46,319 bases of DNA from JANPIX01 sp031425195 (lineage in GTDB: Bacteria; Pseudomonadota; Alphaproteobacteria; Rhodobacterales; Rhodobacteraceae): NCBI GenBank assembly GCA_031425195.1, contig JANPIX010000025.1, positions 1 to 46,319 on the forward strand, written 5' to 3'. Shown in pieces: positions 13,663 to 21,785 of this stretch. The notes beneath the pieces are model-generated. The model saw only the letters and a program-made list of their open reading frames with translations. It did no database searches and had not been told where the DNA came from. Made by a program: the position numbers and the translations under genes. The number at the start of each line of letters is the position of its first letter. The stretch's first letter is position 1.

Positions 13663-14055
13663 ATGGAAGATACCCCCCCAACATGCGTGCTGTATAACGC
13701 GAACTGCCCGGTCTGCAGTTTCGAGATCGGGCACTATGCCAAGTATGCGGCAACCAACGGTTTGCCGATCCGGTTCGACGATCTGAATTCAGAGGCGCGG
13801 GGCCAATGGGGGCTGGATGCCGATACGGCGGCGCGCAGGCTTTATGTGCTGCACGAGGGTGAACTGACGTCGGGCATTCCGGCGTTTCTGGTGCTTTGGG
13901 CGCAGATGCCAAGGTACCGGTGGCTTGGCCGGATCGTGGCGTTGCCGGGGATCAGGCAGGTTGCGTCCGCGCTTTATGATCATGTTCTGGCCCCGGTGAT
14001 CTATCGCTGGCACCTGTCGCGGTTGCGCAGGCAAAAATCCCGTTTGCACGATTGA
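13663..14055 (+). CDS. DUF393 / DCC-family thiol-disulfide oxidoreductase-like protein
   Basis: The 130-residue protein has the family's N-terminal motif, here VLYNANCPVCSFEIGHY, with a CxxC pair at residues 15 and 18 and a following helix. The middle SEARGQWGLD and LYVLHEGEL strands also fit DUF393. Family members have a thioredoxin-like fold with an unproven redox role. It leads a tight plus-strand operon, since the ABC1 kinase gene starts 2 bases after its stop. The start is ATG 13663; the ribosome-binding site is weak. Confidence 0.88.
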   Translation: MEDTPPTCVLYNANCPVCSFEIGHYAKYAATNGLPIRFDDLNSEARGQWGLDADTAARRLYVLHEGELTSGIPAFLVLWAQMPRYRWLGRIVALPGIRQVASALYDHVLAPVIYRWHLSRLRRQKSRLHD

Positions 14056-14057
14056 CG

Positions 14058-15413
14058 ATGGAGCAGGATTTGCCTGACGACGATGCGGGCCGGGGGGTTG
14101 CGGTGCCGACGGGTCGCGCATCGCGGTTGCTGCGGTTTGGCGGCATTGCCACGGGGATCGCGGGCAGTGTGGCGGCGGGGGGGCTTCGTTCGATTGCCGG
14201 CGGGCGGCGGCCAGATCTGGCACAACTGCTGCTGACACCGGCGAACACGCTGCGCCTGACGGAGGGGTTGTCGCATCTGCGGGGCGCGGCGCTGAAACTG
14301 GGTCAGATGTTGTCGATGGACACGGGGCTGGTACTGCCGGACGAGTTGACGGCCATCCTTGCCCGGATGCGCGACGATGCGCGGCACATGCCGCCAAAGC
14401 AGCTTCAGACCGTGCTGAATGCCGAGTGGGGTGTGGGGTGGTATGGCCGCTTTGCCCGGTTTGATGTGCGCCCCTTTGCGGCGGCGTCAATCGGGCAGGT
14501 TCACCGGGCGGTGACGCGCAACGGGCAGGATCTGGCGATCAAGGTGCAGTACCCGGGGGTGCGGGAAAGTATCGACAGCGACGTGGACAATGTGGCGGCG
14601 CTGTTGCGGATTCCGGGGCTGATGCCGCGCGGGATGGACCTTTCACCCCTGCTAAACGAGGCGAAGCGGCAGTTGCATGCCGAGGCGGATTATCTTGCCG
14701 AAGCGCAGCATCTGGCGCGGTTCGGGCAGGTGCTGGAAGGGTCGGACACCTTTGTCCTGCCGGCGTTGCACCCGGGTCTGTGCACGCCGCAGGTGTTGGC
14801 GATGACCTATGTGGACAGTGTGCCGCTTGACAGTCTGGTTGATGCGCCACAGGCGACCCGCGACCGGGTTGCCGGGGCGCTGATCGATCTGGTGCTGCGG
14901 GAGTTGTTCGTGTTTGGCGCGATGCAGACGGACCCGAACCTTGCCAACTACCGCTTTGACCCGAAGACGGGGCGGATCGTGCTTCTGGATTTCGGGGCGG
15001 TGCAGCCGATCGGGGCCGATCTTGCCGCCGACTTTCGCAATCTGGCGCGGGTGGCGCTGACGGGGGGAACGGAGGAAACGCGCGAGGCGATGTTGCGCAT
15101 CGGGTATTTCGGTCTGGCCACGGCACCGCACCATCAGGCCCTGATCCAGTCGATGTTTCAGGCGGCGATGGCGCCGATCCGGCAGGATACGCCCTTCGAC
15201 TTTGGCCGCAGCGATCTCTTGGAGCAGTTGCGCGACATGGGGCTTGCCATCGGGAATGACCGGGAACTGGCGCATGTGCCGCCTGCCGCAACCCTGTTCC
15301 TGCACCGCAAGATCGGCGGCATGTATCTGATGGCAGCGAAACTCCGGGCGCGCGTGGCGCTGCGCCCGATGGTGGAGGCGTATTGCGCCGCGCCGCCTTT
15401 GGCAGGCCTTTGA
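14058..15413 (+). CDS. ABC1/UbiB (COQ8-like) atypical kinase family protein
   Basis: The 451-residue protein carries the ABC1 hallmarks: K80-x-G-Q83 (ALKLGQMLSMD), the Ala-rich loop A141-A-A-S-I-G-Q147, the ATP-binding Lys162 (AIKVQYPGV), and DFG at 311-313 (IVLLDFGAV). The metal/catalytic loop reads MQTDPNLANY (289-298), which is the COQ8/ADCK3 form rather than the HADxHPGN form of bacterial UbiB. COQ8-type proteins support ubiquinone biosynthesis as ATPases. Unlike UbiB, no C-terminal membrane helices are obvious. ATG 14058 is chosen over an in-frame TTG at 14052. The stop precedes the photolyase-like gene by a few bases. Confidence 0.93.
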   Translation: MEQDLPDDDAGRGVAVPTGRASRLLRFGGIATGIAGSVAAGGLRSIAGGRRPDLAQLLLTPANTLRLTEGLSHLRGAALKLGQMLSMDTGLVLPDELTAILARMRDDARHMPPKQLQTVLNAEWGVGWYGRFARFDVRPFAAASIGQVHRAVTRNGQDLAIKVQYPGVRESIDSDVDNVAALLRIPGLMPRGMDLSPLLNEAKRQLHAEADYLAEAQHLARFGQVLEGSDTFVLPALHPGLCTPQVLAMTYVDSVPLDSLVDAPQATRDRVAGALIDLVLRELFVFGAMQTDPNLANYRFDPKTGRIVLLDFGAVQPIGADLAADFRNLARVALTGGTEETREAMLRIGYFGLATAPHHQALIQSMFQAAMAPIRQDTPFDFGRSDLLEQLRDMGLAIGNDRELAHVPPAATLFLHRKIGGMYLMAAKLRARVALRPMVEAYCAAPPLAGL

Positions 15414-15429
15414 AGTGTCACCCCAAAGT

Positions 15430-16659
15430 ATGATGGACCCGATGACAGACTGGACCGCGACCCGCGCCGAGGGCGAAAGAATTCTGGCGGCGTTTACCCC
15501 GCGCATGGGGCGGCGCTATGCCAATGGCCGCAACACGGATCATGGGCCGGACGCGCACAAGGCGGTGTCAGTGCTGTCACCCTATATCCGGCGCAGGCTG
15601 GTGCTTGAATCCGATGTCGTGGCGGCGGCGCTTGCGGCGCATGGCCCGGAGGATGCCGAAAAGTTCGTGCAGGAAGTGATCTGGCGTGGTTATTTCAAGG
15701 GTTGGCTGGAGCGGCGACCGCAGGTCTGGGACAGCTACCGCAGCGGGCTTGAGGCCGATCTGGCCGCCATGGACCGGGACCGCCGTTTGCGCCGTGATGT
15801 GGAGCGAGCGATGGCGGGGCAAACCGGGCTGGCCTGTTTCGATGCCTGGGCTGCCGAGGTGGTGGATACGGGGTATCTGCACAACCATGCGCGGATGTGG
15901 TTCGCATCGATCTGGATCTTTACGCTCGGCCTGCCCTGGCGGGTCGGGGCGGACTTCTTTTACCGGCACCTGCTGGACGGTGATGCGGCGTCGAACACGC
16001 TGGGCTGGCGCTGGGTGGCGGGGCTGCACACGCGGGGCAAACCCTATCCCGCCGATGCGCAGAACATTGCGACCTTTACGGCCGGGCGGTTCGCGCCGCG
16101 GCCCGGTGATCTGGCCGAAGTGACCGAAGGGCTGGAGGCGACGGAACCTGACGGGTTGCCACCGGTTCTGCCGGTCCGCCCCTTTGCCGCGCCGGATCCG
16201 GGTCGCCCGACGGCCCTGCTGATCACCGACGAAGATTGCCGGGTGGAGGATTTCGATCTTGCGGCGCTCGATATCCGCAGCGCGGCCACGCTGCAGGCCA
16301 GCCATTTGCGATCGCCCCTGCCGGTGTCGGAACGGGTGGAAAGGTTCGAGGCGGCAGCACTTGCCGATGCGGCGGCGCGGGCGGGAGTTGTGCCCGTGGG
16401 TCTGCGGGCCGATGATCCGGCAAGCCTGTCGAAATGGGCGGCTAAAGCCGGGGCCACGCAGATCGTGACGCCTTATGTCACGCGCGGGCCCCTGCGCGAC
16501 TGGCTGGAGGCGGCGGGCCCGTCGCTGGCCCATGCGGGCATCACGCTGTGCGAATGGCAACGCGGGTGGGATGCGGCCATCTGGCCCCATGCCACGGCGG
16601 GGTTCTTCAAGGTGAAACAGAACATTCCGCGGATTCTGGAGCGAATGCAGGCGGGCTGA
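15430..16659 (+). CDS. Photolyase/cryptochrome FAD-binding-domain protein without the usual N-terminal antenna domain
   Basis: The protein has about 409 residues. The FAD-binding domain of the photolyase/cryptochrome superfamily occupies the first ~220 residues, with EVIWRGYFKGWLERRP, DTGYLHNHARMWFASIWIF, DGDAASNTLGWRWVAGLHTRG and KPYPADAQNI. In true photolyases an alpha/beta photolyase domain precedes this part. Here the protein starts directly at the FAD domain, and about 180 C-terminal residues form an alpha/beta-looking region instead. DNA repair activity cannot be assumed. Several starts are possible (GTG 15415, ATG 15430, 15433, 15442) and none has a strong ribosome-binding site. It is third in the DUF393-ABC1 operon. 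Confidence 0.85.
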   Translation: MMDPMTDWTATRAEGERILAAFTPRMGRRYANGRNTDHGPDAHKAVSVLSPYIRRRLVLESDVVAAALAAHGPEDAEKFVQEVIWRGYFKGWLERRPQVWDSYRSGLEADLAAMDRDRRLRRDVERAMAGQTGLACFDAWAAEVVDTGYLHNHARMWFASIWIFTLGLPWRVGADFFYRHLLDGDAASNTLGWRWVAGLHTRGKPYPADAQNIATFTAGRFAPRPGDLAEVTEGLEATEPDGLPPVLPVRPFAAPDPGRPTALLITDEDCRVEDFDLAALDIRSAATLQASHLRSPLPVSERVERFEAAALADAAARAGVVPVGLRADDPASLSKWAAKAGATQIVTPYVTRGPLRDWLEAAGPSLAHAGITLCEWQRGWDAAIWPHATAGFFKVKQNIPRILERMQAG

Positions 16660-17084
16660 TCACGAGGGCGGCGTGGCGGGGCGACCATTTTTGTGTGGTT
16701 TCAGACTGTTATGGCGAACGGGGGGCCTTCTGCCCCCCGCACCCCCCGAGGATATTTTTACAAAGAGGATGGGGCCGGGTTTGGCGATGGGAGGGCGTGA
16801 CTGTTCTGCCGCGCCGCCGTGAGGGCAGAACGTCATCGCTTGTCTGCAGTGCTTTCTGACCATGTGCCCATGCAAGCCGGGTGGTGCAGAACCCCCGGGT
16901 GCCGCCAGATCAGGCGGTGGGGCCGGGGGATGGCCGCAGCAGTCGGCAACCCGCCGCCAGCGGCCATGCCACGCGTGCAAAGCGGGTCTGACCGGATGAA
17001 ATTCCCCTTGAAAACCGCCCGGTTCGGGCGCATAGGCAGCCCTTGCCTGCGCTTTGTCGCGGGCCTCATTCTATTGGAGAGACC
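16660..17084. other. Intergenic region upstream of infA
   Basis: These 425 bases hold the hairpin/GAGGATATTT element at 16720-16758, then about 300 bases of GC-rich sequence leading to infA. I see no credible gene or known structured RNA in it. The infA promoter must lie here but is not distinct by eye. Confidence 0.45.
16720..16758 (+). repeat. Hairpin plus GAGGATATTTT extragenic element
   Basis: GGGGGGC (16720-16726) and GCCCCCC (16732-16738) form a 7-bp stem with loop CTTCT, followed by GCACCCCCCGAGGATATTTTT. From memory, the CCCCCCGAGGATATTT phrase recurs after genes in many Rhodobacterales genomes. Only one copy is visible in this window. It may act as a terminator for the photolyase operon, since a T run follows. 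Confidence 0.5.
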
Positions 17085-17303
17085 ATGGCCAAGGAAGACA
17101 TTCTCGAATTCCCCGGTGTCGTCAAGGAACTCCTGCCGAATGCGACATTCAAGGTTGAACTCGACAATGGCCATGAACTGATCGCTGTGATGGCAGGCAA
17201 GATGCGCAAAAACCGTATTCGTGTTCTGGCTGGTGACAAGGTGCAGGTCGAAATGACCCCCTATGATCTGTCAAAAGGGCGGATCAACTATCGTTTCAAG
17301 TAA
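17085..17303 (+). CDS. infA: Translation initiation factor IF-1
   Basis: The 72-residue protein starts MAKEDILEFPGVVKELLPNA and ends YDLSKGRINYRFK. It is a single OB fold of the usual IF-1 length with the conserved GKMRKNRIRVLAGDKV segment. IF-1 binds the ribosomal A site of the 30S subunit during initiation. GGAGAGACC precedes the ATG. It begins the string infA-maf-RNase E/G-yacG. Confidence 0.98.
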   Translation: MAKEDILEFPGVVKELLPNATFKVELDNGHELIAVMAGKMRKNRIRVLAGDKVQVEMTPYDLSKGRINYRFK

Positions 17304-17312
17304 GGTTGTCCG

Positions 17313-17888
17313 GTGCGACTGATCCTGGGATCGGCAAGCCCGCGGCGGCGGGAGATTCTGGCGCAGATGGGAATCGTGCCGGATGCGATCCTTCCCCCCG
17401 ACATTGATGAAACGCCTGCAAAGGGCGAACTGCCGCGCCCTTATGCGCAGCGGCTTGCGCGGGAAAAGGCGATGGCTGTGGCGGCGGGGGACGATGATAT
17501 CGTGCTCTGCGCCGACACGACGGTGGCCCTTGGCCGGCGGATCATGGGCAAGCCTGCCGATGCGGGCGAGGCGGCGGCGTTTCTGATCGCGTTGGGCGGC
17601 AGGCGTCACCGGGTGGTCACGGCGGTGGCCGTGCGGCGCGGCGACAAGGTCTGGGTGCGCGACAGTATCAGCGAGGTCAGGATGAAACGGTTGTCGGATA
17701 TGGAAATGAACGCCTATCTGGCCGGGGGCGACTGGCAGGGCAAAGCCGGGGGTTACGGCATTCAGGGTGCTGCGGGCGCGTTCATTCCGTGGATTTCGGG
17801 ATCGTTCACCGGGATCATGGGCCTGCCGATTGCCGAAACGGCGGCGATGCTGGTCACGGCGGGCTATCCGGTGTGGAGGCAGTCATGA
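17313..17888 (+). CDS. maf: Maf-like nucleotide pyrophosphatase
   Basis: The 191-residue protein has the Maf N-terminal signature LILGSASPRRREIL and the downstream motifs VLCADTTVAL and GKPADAGEA. A C-terminal KAGGYGIQGAAGAFIPWISG stretch contains the conserved GGYGIQG. Maf proteins hydrolyse non-canonical or canonical nucleoside triphosphates to monophosphates. The start is GTG 17313, 9 bases after the infA stop. Its TGA overlaps the next ATG (ATGA). Confidence 0.95.
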   Translation: MRLILGSASPRRREILAQMGIVPDAILPPDIDETPAKGELPRPYAQRLAREKAMAVAAGDDDIVLCADTTVALGRRIMGKPADAGEAAAFLIALGGRRHRVVTAVAVRRGDKVWVRDSISEVRMKRLSDMEMNAYLAGGDWQGKAGGYGIQGAAGAFIPWISGSFTGIMGLPIAETAAMLVTAGYPVWRQS

Positions 17889-18925
17889 AGGGCCGTGTCG
17901 TCGTTCTGGACGAGATGGGCGGGCGTCAGGCGGCCGCTGTGGTGGTTGACGGGCAGTTGGACGAACTGTTGATCGACCCTGTCGATGACACGCCCTTGCC
18001 CGGTACGATTTACCGGGCCGTCGCGGACCGGCCCGTGAAGGGGCAGGGCGGCATGTTCGTGAAGTTGCCATCCGGATCGGGGTTCCTGCGTCAGGTGGCG
18101 GGGCTGTCGCCGGGTCAGCGGTTGCTGGTGCAGGTGACGGGGCCTGCGGAGCCGGGCAAGGCGCTGCCGGTGACGTTGCGCCTGCTGTTCAAAAGCCGGT
18201 TCGTGATACTCACGCCCGATGCGCCGGGCCTGAACATCAGTCGCCGCATCAAGGATGAGGATGTGCGGGCCAGCCTTCAGACGGTGGCCGAGGCGGGCAT
18301 GGCGGGCGCGCCGCCGGCGCTTGGCCTGATCCTGCGGTCTGCCTGTGCCGAGGCCGAGGACGCCGCCATTGCCGAAGATATCACGGCCATGCGCACCCTG
18401 GCCGAGGCCGTGCTGGCGGACACCGAGGGTGGGCCGGAGTTGTTGGTCGACGGCGCGACGGCGCATGACGTGGCCTTTCGTGACTGGCTTGACCCCGAAC
18501 CCGATGATCTTGTGGCGACCGAAGGCAGCTTTGCCGAACACGGCGTGCTGGAGATGATCGACGATCTGCGCCGGGCCGAGGTTGATCTGGCCCAAGGCGC
18601 GGGCATGGTGATCGAGGTGACGCGGGCACTGACCGCCGTTGATGTGAACACCGGGCCGGACACAAGCCCGGCGGCATCGCTGAAGGTGAACATCGCCGCC
18701 GCGCGCGATCTGCCGCGGCAACTTCGCCTGCGGGGGATCGGCGGGCAGGTCGTGGTGGATTTCGCGCCGATGCCGAAGCGGGACCGCGCGATCCTGGATC
18801 AGGTGATCCGTGCCGCCTTCAAGCACGAGGCGGCGGAAACCCATCTGGCGGGGTGGACGACGCTTGGCCTTTATGAGCTTGTCCGCAAGCGGGACCGGTT
18901 GCCCCTGTCGCAGGTGATGGGATGA
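17885..18925 (+). CDS. Short ribonuclease E/G-family protein
   Basis: The 346-residue protein has an N-terminal S1-like region (about 35-95) and then the RNase E/G catalytic core, with ALTAVDVNTGPD carrying a catalytic Asp and LRGIGGQVVVDFAPM carrying the second. It is shorter than RNase G (about 490 residues) and far shorter than RNase E. The Zn-link cysteines and the C-terminal scaffold are absent. A separate full RNase E may exist elsewhere in the genome. It overlaps maf upstream and yacG downstream, each by an ATGA junction, so all three are translationally coupled. Confidence 0.92.
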   Translation: MKGRVVVLDEMGGRQAAAVVVDGQLDELLIDPVDDTPLPGTIYRAVADRPVKGQGGMFVKLPSGSGFLRQVAGLSPGQRLLVQVTGPAEPGKALPVTLRLLFKSRFVILTPDAPGLNISRRIKDEDVRASLQTVAEAGMAGAPPALGLILRSACAEAEDAAIAEDITAMRTLAEAVLADTEGGPELLVDGATAHDVAFRDWLDPEPDDLVATEGSFAEHGVLEMIDDLRRAEVDLAQGAGMVIEVTRALTAVDVNTGPDTSPAASLKVNIAAARDLPRQLRLRGIGGQVVVDFAPMPKRDRAILDQVIRAAFKHEAAETHLAGWTTLGLYELVRKRDRLPLSQVMG

Positions 18926-19092
18926 CCTGCCCGATCTGCGCGCGCCCGACCGACCCGGAGTACCGCCCGTTCTGTTCGCGCCGCTGTGCCGACGTGGATC
19001 TGGGGCGCTGGGTCACCGGGCGCTATGTCATCCCCGCGACCGAGGATGACCCCGACGACACACCGCCCCCGGACGACGACACCCGCCACTGA
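18922..19092 (+). CDS. yacG: YacG zinc-binding DNA gyrase inhibitor
   Basis: The 56-residue protein starts MTCPICARPTDPEYRPFCSR and continues RCADVDLGRWVTGRY. Its C-x2-C...C-x3-C zinc site (cysteines 3, 6, 18, 22) and the DLGxW motif are the YacG signature. E. coli YacG binds GyrB and inhibits gyrase. The acidic, proline-rich tail is normal for the family. ATG 18922 overlaps the RNase stop. Confidence 0.95.
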   Translation: MTCPICARPTDPEYRPFCSRRCADVDLGRWVTGRYVIPATEDDPDDTPPPDDDTRH

Positions 19093-19187
19093 CGGCAACT
19101 AGAAAACCGGCATTTTTTCCCGCGAACCCTCTGGACAGCCCGCCCGCCCTGACTTAAACCCGCCCCATCTGATGGACATGTCCTCAG

Positions 19188-19263
19188 GCCCAGATAGCTC
19201 AGTTGGTAGAGCAGCGGATTGAAAATCCGCGTGTCGGCGGTTCAATTCCGTCTCTGGGCACCA
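19188..19263 (+). tRNA. tRNA-Phe (anticodon GAA)
   Basis: The 76-base cloverleaf has acceptor arms GCCCAGA (19188-19194) and TCTGGGC (19253-19259), discriminator A, and an encoded CCA (19261-19263). The anticodon arm CGGATTGAAAATCCG places GAA at 19221-19223. The T-arm carries GGTTCAATTCC. It lies about 95 bases after yacG. Confidence 0.98.
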
Positions 19264-19655
19264 CCTTTCTACAAAAATATACTTATATTTTCAATCGATA
19301 GGCTGGGAACCCTATTTTCGATCCCCCTTTCTGTCCCGCTTTTGCACCGAGACCGCGAAACGCCCATCTTCTGTGACGCGGGCTTGCCGGTCATACCCTC
19401 AAGACAGCGTCCGCCCGCGATGGACGCACAATGCCTTGCGCGACCGCAACTTTTTGATTTCAAACTAACCCATAACCCATGATGTCGTCGTGTTAGGGCT
19501 ATGTTGGGGTCGTTGGCAGGTGGCGCAGACAGGTGCAGTCATGTTGGCGCACCTGCACGTCTACCACAGAACGAGACCGGGAAATCGCGTCTGCGCCCAA
19601 ACCGAAAACGTGAGGTCGCCTGCCGTATACACGAACCGGAAAGAGAACTTGCGGC
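19264..19655. other. AT-rich gap downstream of tRNA-Phe with an 8-bp palindrome
   Basis: The 392 bases behind the tRNA are visibly AT-richer at the start. AAAATATA (19274-19281) and TATATTTT (19284-19291) form a perfect inverted repeat 11 bases after the CCA end. I found no integrase gene and no second copy of the tRNA 3' end, so a full integrated island is not supported. The rest shows no gene. Confidence 0.4.
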
Positions 19656-20102
19656 ATGAAGAAGACACCTCAATCCCGAAACGTAGTCCGGCGAATGTTA
19701 GGCCGGATACCGGTGAAGACGAGGCGTTACAAATTGGCTCGGGGCGCAAAGGTCCAATTCTATATGAACACTTTCGGCGAAGTTATTGGCGTGAATCTTT
19801 CGCGGGACTGGACCAAAGAGGATTTCGGCATCCCGCGCGGCCTCAATATCTTTCAAAGCTTAAAGGGTGGCTACCAGAACCGCGGCGGATGGAGCATGAG
19901 TCTAGCAGGCTGGCGTGGACTGCTACAGGCGCGCCACCGTGCTCGAACCCTCGGGAAAGGCTATGACAAATACTGGAATTCAGAGATCCAGTGCGTCGTC
20001 ATCTGTGACAGCGACGATGAAGTTCTACCCTTCACAAAGGCGGAGTTGATCGAAATATCAGCGCTGCGGCGACAGATAAAACGAGGGAAAGTTCATGACT
20101 GA
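19656..20102 (+). CDS. Hypothetical protein downstream of tRNA-Phe
   Basis: The 148-residue basic protein has protein-like composition, with segments MNTFGEVIGVNLSRDW, SLKGGYQNRGGWSMSLAGW, YWNSEIQCVVICDSDDEV and a C-terminal helix KAELIEISALRRQIKRGK. I do not recognise a family. Upstream sequence has only a weak purine-rich ribosome-binding site. Codon use is less GC-biased than the neighbours, and its position behind a tRNA suggests acquisition by transfer. Its last 10 bases overlap the end of the convergent DMT transporter. Confidence 0.6.
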   Translation: MKKTPQSRNVVRRMLGRIPVKTRRYKLARGAKVQFYMNTFGEVIGVNLSRDWTKEDFGIPRGLNIFQSLKGGYQNRGGWSMSLAGWRGLLQARHRARTLGKGYDKYWNSEIQCVVICDSDDEVLPFTKAELIEISALRRQIKRGKVHD

Positions 20103-20974
20103 TGTGCTGCTTTCGTCGGCCAGACCTCCAGCAGTCCGCACAGGATCACCAGTGAACCGCCGATCATCTCGGGGGCGGACAGGCTTTCTTTGGCGAACAG
20201 GGCGGCGGTGGCGGCGCCGATGACGACCTCGGTCATCAGAAGGATGCCCACGCGGGCGGGGTCGAGGCGGACGGTGGCCCACATCAGGGCGGCGATGGAC
20301 AGGACCCACCACAGGCCGCCGGTGAATAGGACCTGAAGCGCAAGCGGGATCAGGTTTGCGGGGGCGATGGTCGGGAGCGGTTCGAGCAAGGGGGCCAGGG
20401 CCAGCGAGACGACCGCTGCGCCCAGCGCGAACAGGAAGGCCGAGGGGATCGGGGCCACGTCCGACTTCAACCGCATCCCCGCTGTGGCAAAGGCCCAGAT
20501 CAGGCCGCCTGCAAAGGCCATCCATTCGCCCAGATTGGCGGGAACGGGAAGGCCGCCGTCGCCGCCCAGCATGATGAACAGGCCCGCGAGGCCGACCGCG
20601 ATGGCGATCAGCCGCAGTCGGGGGATGGGCAGACGCATCAGATACTTTGCGATCAGAACGCTCCACACCGGGCTGAAGAACCACAAGAGGATGACAAGCG
20701 CCACTTTACCGTAGAGAAAGCCGATCGAGTAAAGGCCAAAGGCCGCCCCGCCGCAGGTGATGGAGACGATTGCGACAAGATTCCTGCCGCGAAGCGCGCC
20801 CTTGCGGGCCAGAACAAAGGGCAAGAGGAACAGCGCCGCGGCGAGGGTGATGGCAGCGGTGCCCCATGCGCCGCCCAGCCCCAGATCGGCTATGGCCCGC
20901 ACGGGAAACCAATACAAACCCCAGACAACGCCCGTCAGAAGCACGACTGCCGAGGCTTTGAAGGTGCTGCTCAT
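20093..20974 (-). CDS. EamA/DMT-family transporter
   Basis: The 293-residue protein has about ten hydrophobic segments in two internally related halves, starting with VVLLTGVVWGLYWFPVRAIA and later LGEWMAFAGGLIWAFATAGM. It fits the drug/metabolite transporter superfamily with two EamA repeats, located in the inner membrane. The substrate cannot be read from sequence. Spacing AAGGGAAGACAG before ATG 20974 gives a good ribosome-binding site. It converges with the hypothetical gene at 19656-20102. Confidence 0.9.
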   Translation of the reverse strand: MSSTFKASAVVLLTGVVWGLYWFPVRAIADLGLGGAWGTAAITLAAALFLLPFVLARKGALRGRNLVAIVSITCGGAAFGLYSIGFLYGKVALVILLWFFSPVWSVLIAKYLMRLPIPRLRLIAIAVGLAGLFIMLGGDGGLPVPANLGEWMAFAGGLIWAFATAGMRLKSDVAPIPSAFLFALGAAVVSLALAPLLEPLPTIAPANLIPLALQVLFTGGLWWVLSIAALMWATVRLDPARVGILLMTEVVIGAATAALFAKESLSAPEMIGGSLVILCGLLEVWPTKAAHQS

Positions 20975-21241
20975 CTGTCTTCCCTTACCGACCCGTTTCT
21001 TATGGTTGCAGCCAGACTATCCTGAGACGTTAACCGCCGCTGCGACATCCGGTTCGTTGGGTGCCGACGGGCGCGGGCGCGCTTGCGACAAGCGCGTGAG
21101 CAATACTTTCTGAATTATGGGATAGATGCCAGCGTGCACCCTGCTTGTCAGCCAGCGCAAGCCGAGGCGCGGGTGCCGCCATCGGAGAGTTTCCGGCAGG
21201 TTGACTCAAGGTGTGAGGAACCTGGCAAAACGTCGGCACCA

Positions 21242-21724
21242 TCAGGCTGGCAGACCGGCCCCTTGGGCCAGCAGCCCGGCAAGCCCGTCAAATTGTTCGT
21301 CATATGCGCTGGTGCTGCCCGAGGTGATCGCGGCATCGAGCGCCGTTTTGCTTGGGTAGGCATCGTGAAGGACGACTTCTGTGCTGCCGTCTTGCTCTGA
21401 CAGGGTCACGGTCGTCACCGGGCCGTCAATGGATTCGTCGTTTGACCAGACCAGTCGTTGGTCAGGCACGACTTCGAGGTAGCGACCGAAAAATGCCATG
21501 GGTTCGTCAGACGCGGGATGGCCGAACATAAATCGGTAGCCGCCGCCCACCCTTGCATCCATCGTCGCCGAAAGGACGGTGATGCCGAAACTTTTGGGCA
21601 CCCACCACGTCATCAGCACATCCGCATCGGTCCATGCGTCAAAGACGTCCCTTGCGGTTGCGTTGAAATTGCGCCGGACCGTCAATTCTGTGTCCGACAC
21701 CCGCGTTACCAGTGTTTCGGCCAT
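21242..21724 (-). CDS. SRPBCC (AHSA1-like) domain protein
   Basis: The 160-residue protein begins with a short tail and the START-like fold signature VRRNFNATARDVFDAWTD, followed by WWVPKSFGITVLSATMDARV and FFGRYLEVVPDQRLVWSNDE. These match the activator-of-Hsp90-ATPase-1-like (AHSA1) SRPBCC family, which has a hydrophobic ligand-binding cavity. AAAGGA precedes the ATG. Such genes often sit beside an ArsR regulator, but none is present here. Physiological role unknown. Confidence 0.9.
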   Translation of the reverse strand: MAETLVTRVSDTELTVRRNFNATARDVFDAWTDADVLMTWWVPKSFGITVLSATMDARVGGGYRFMFGHPASDEPMAFFGRYLEVVPDQRLVWSNDESIDGPVTTVTLSEQDGSTEVVLHDAYPSKTALDAAITSGSTSAYDEQFDGLAGLLAQGAGLPA

Positions 21725-21785
21725 CGCTGCTGTCCTTTCAGAGTATAGTCTTGGGATGCAAAGGCGCGCCGATCATCGCCTGCTT

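Noticed and set aside
21083..21400. Plus-strand 105-residue ORF near the SRPBCC gene
   Set aside because: Half of it is antisense to the SRPBCC gene, and the rest has no coding bias or ribosome-binding site.
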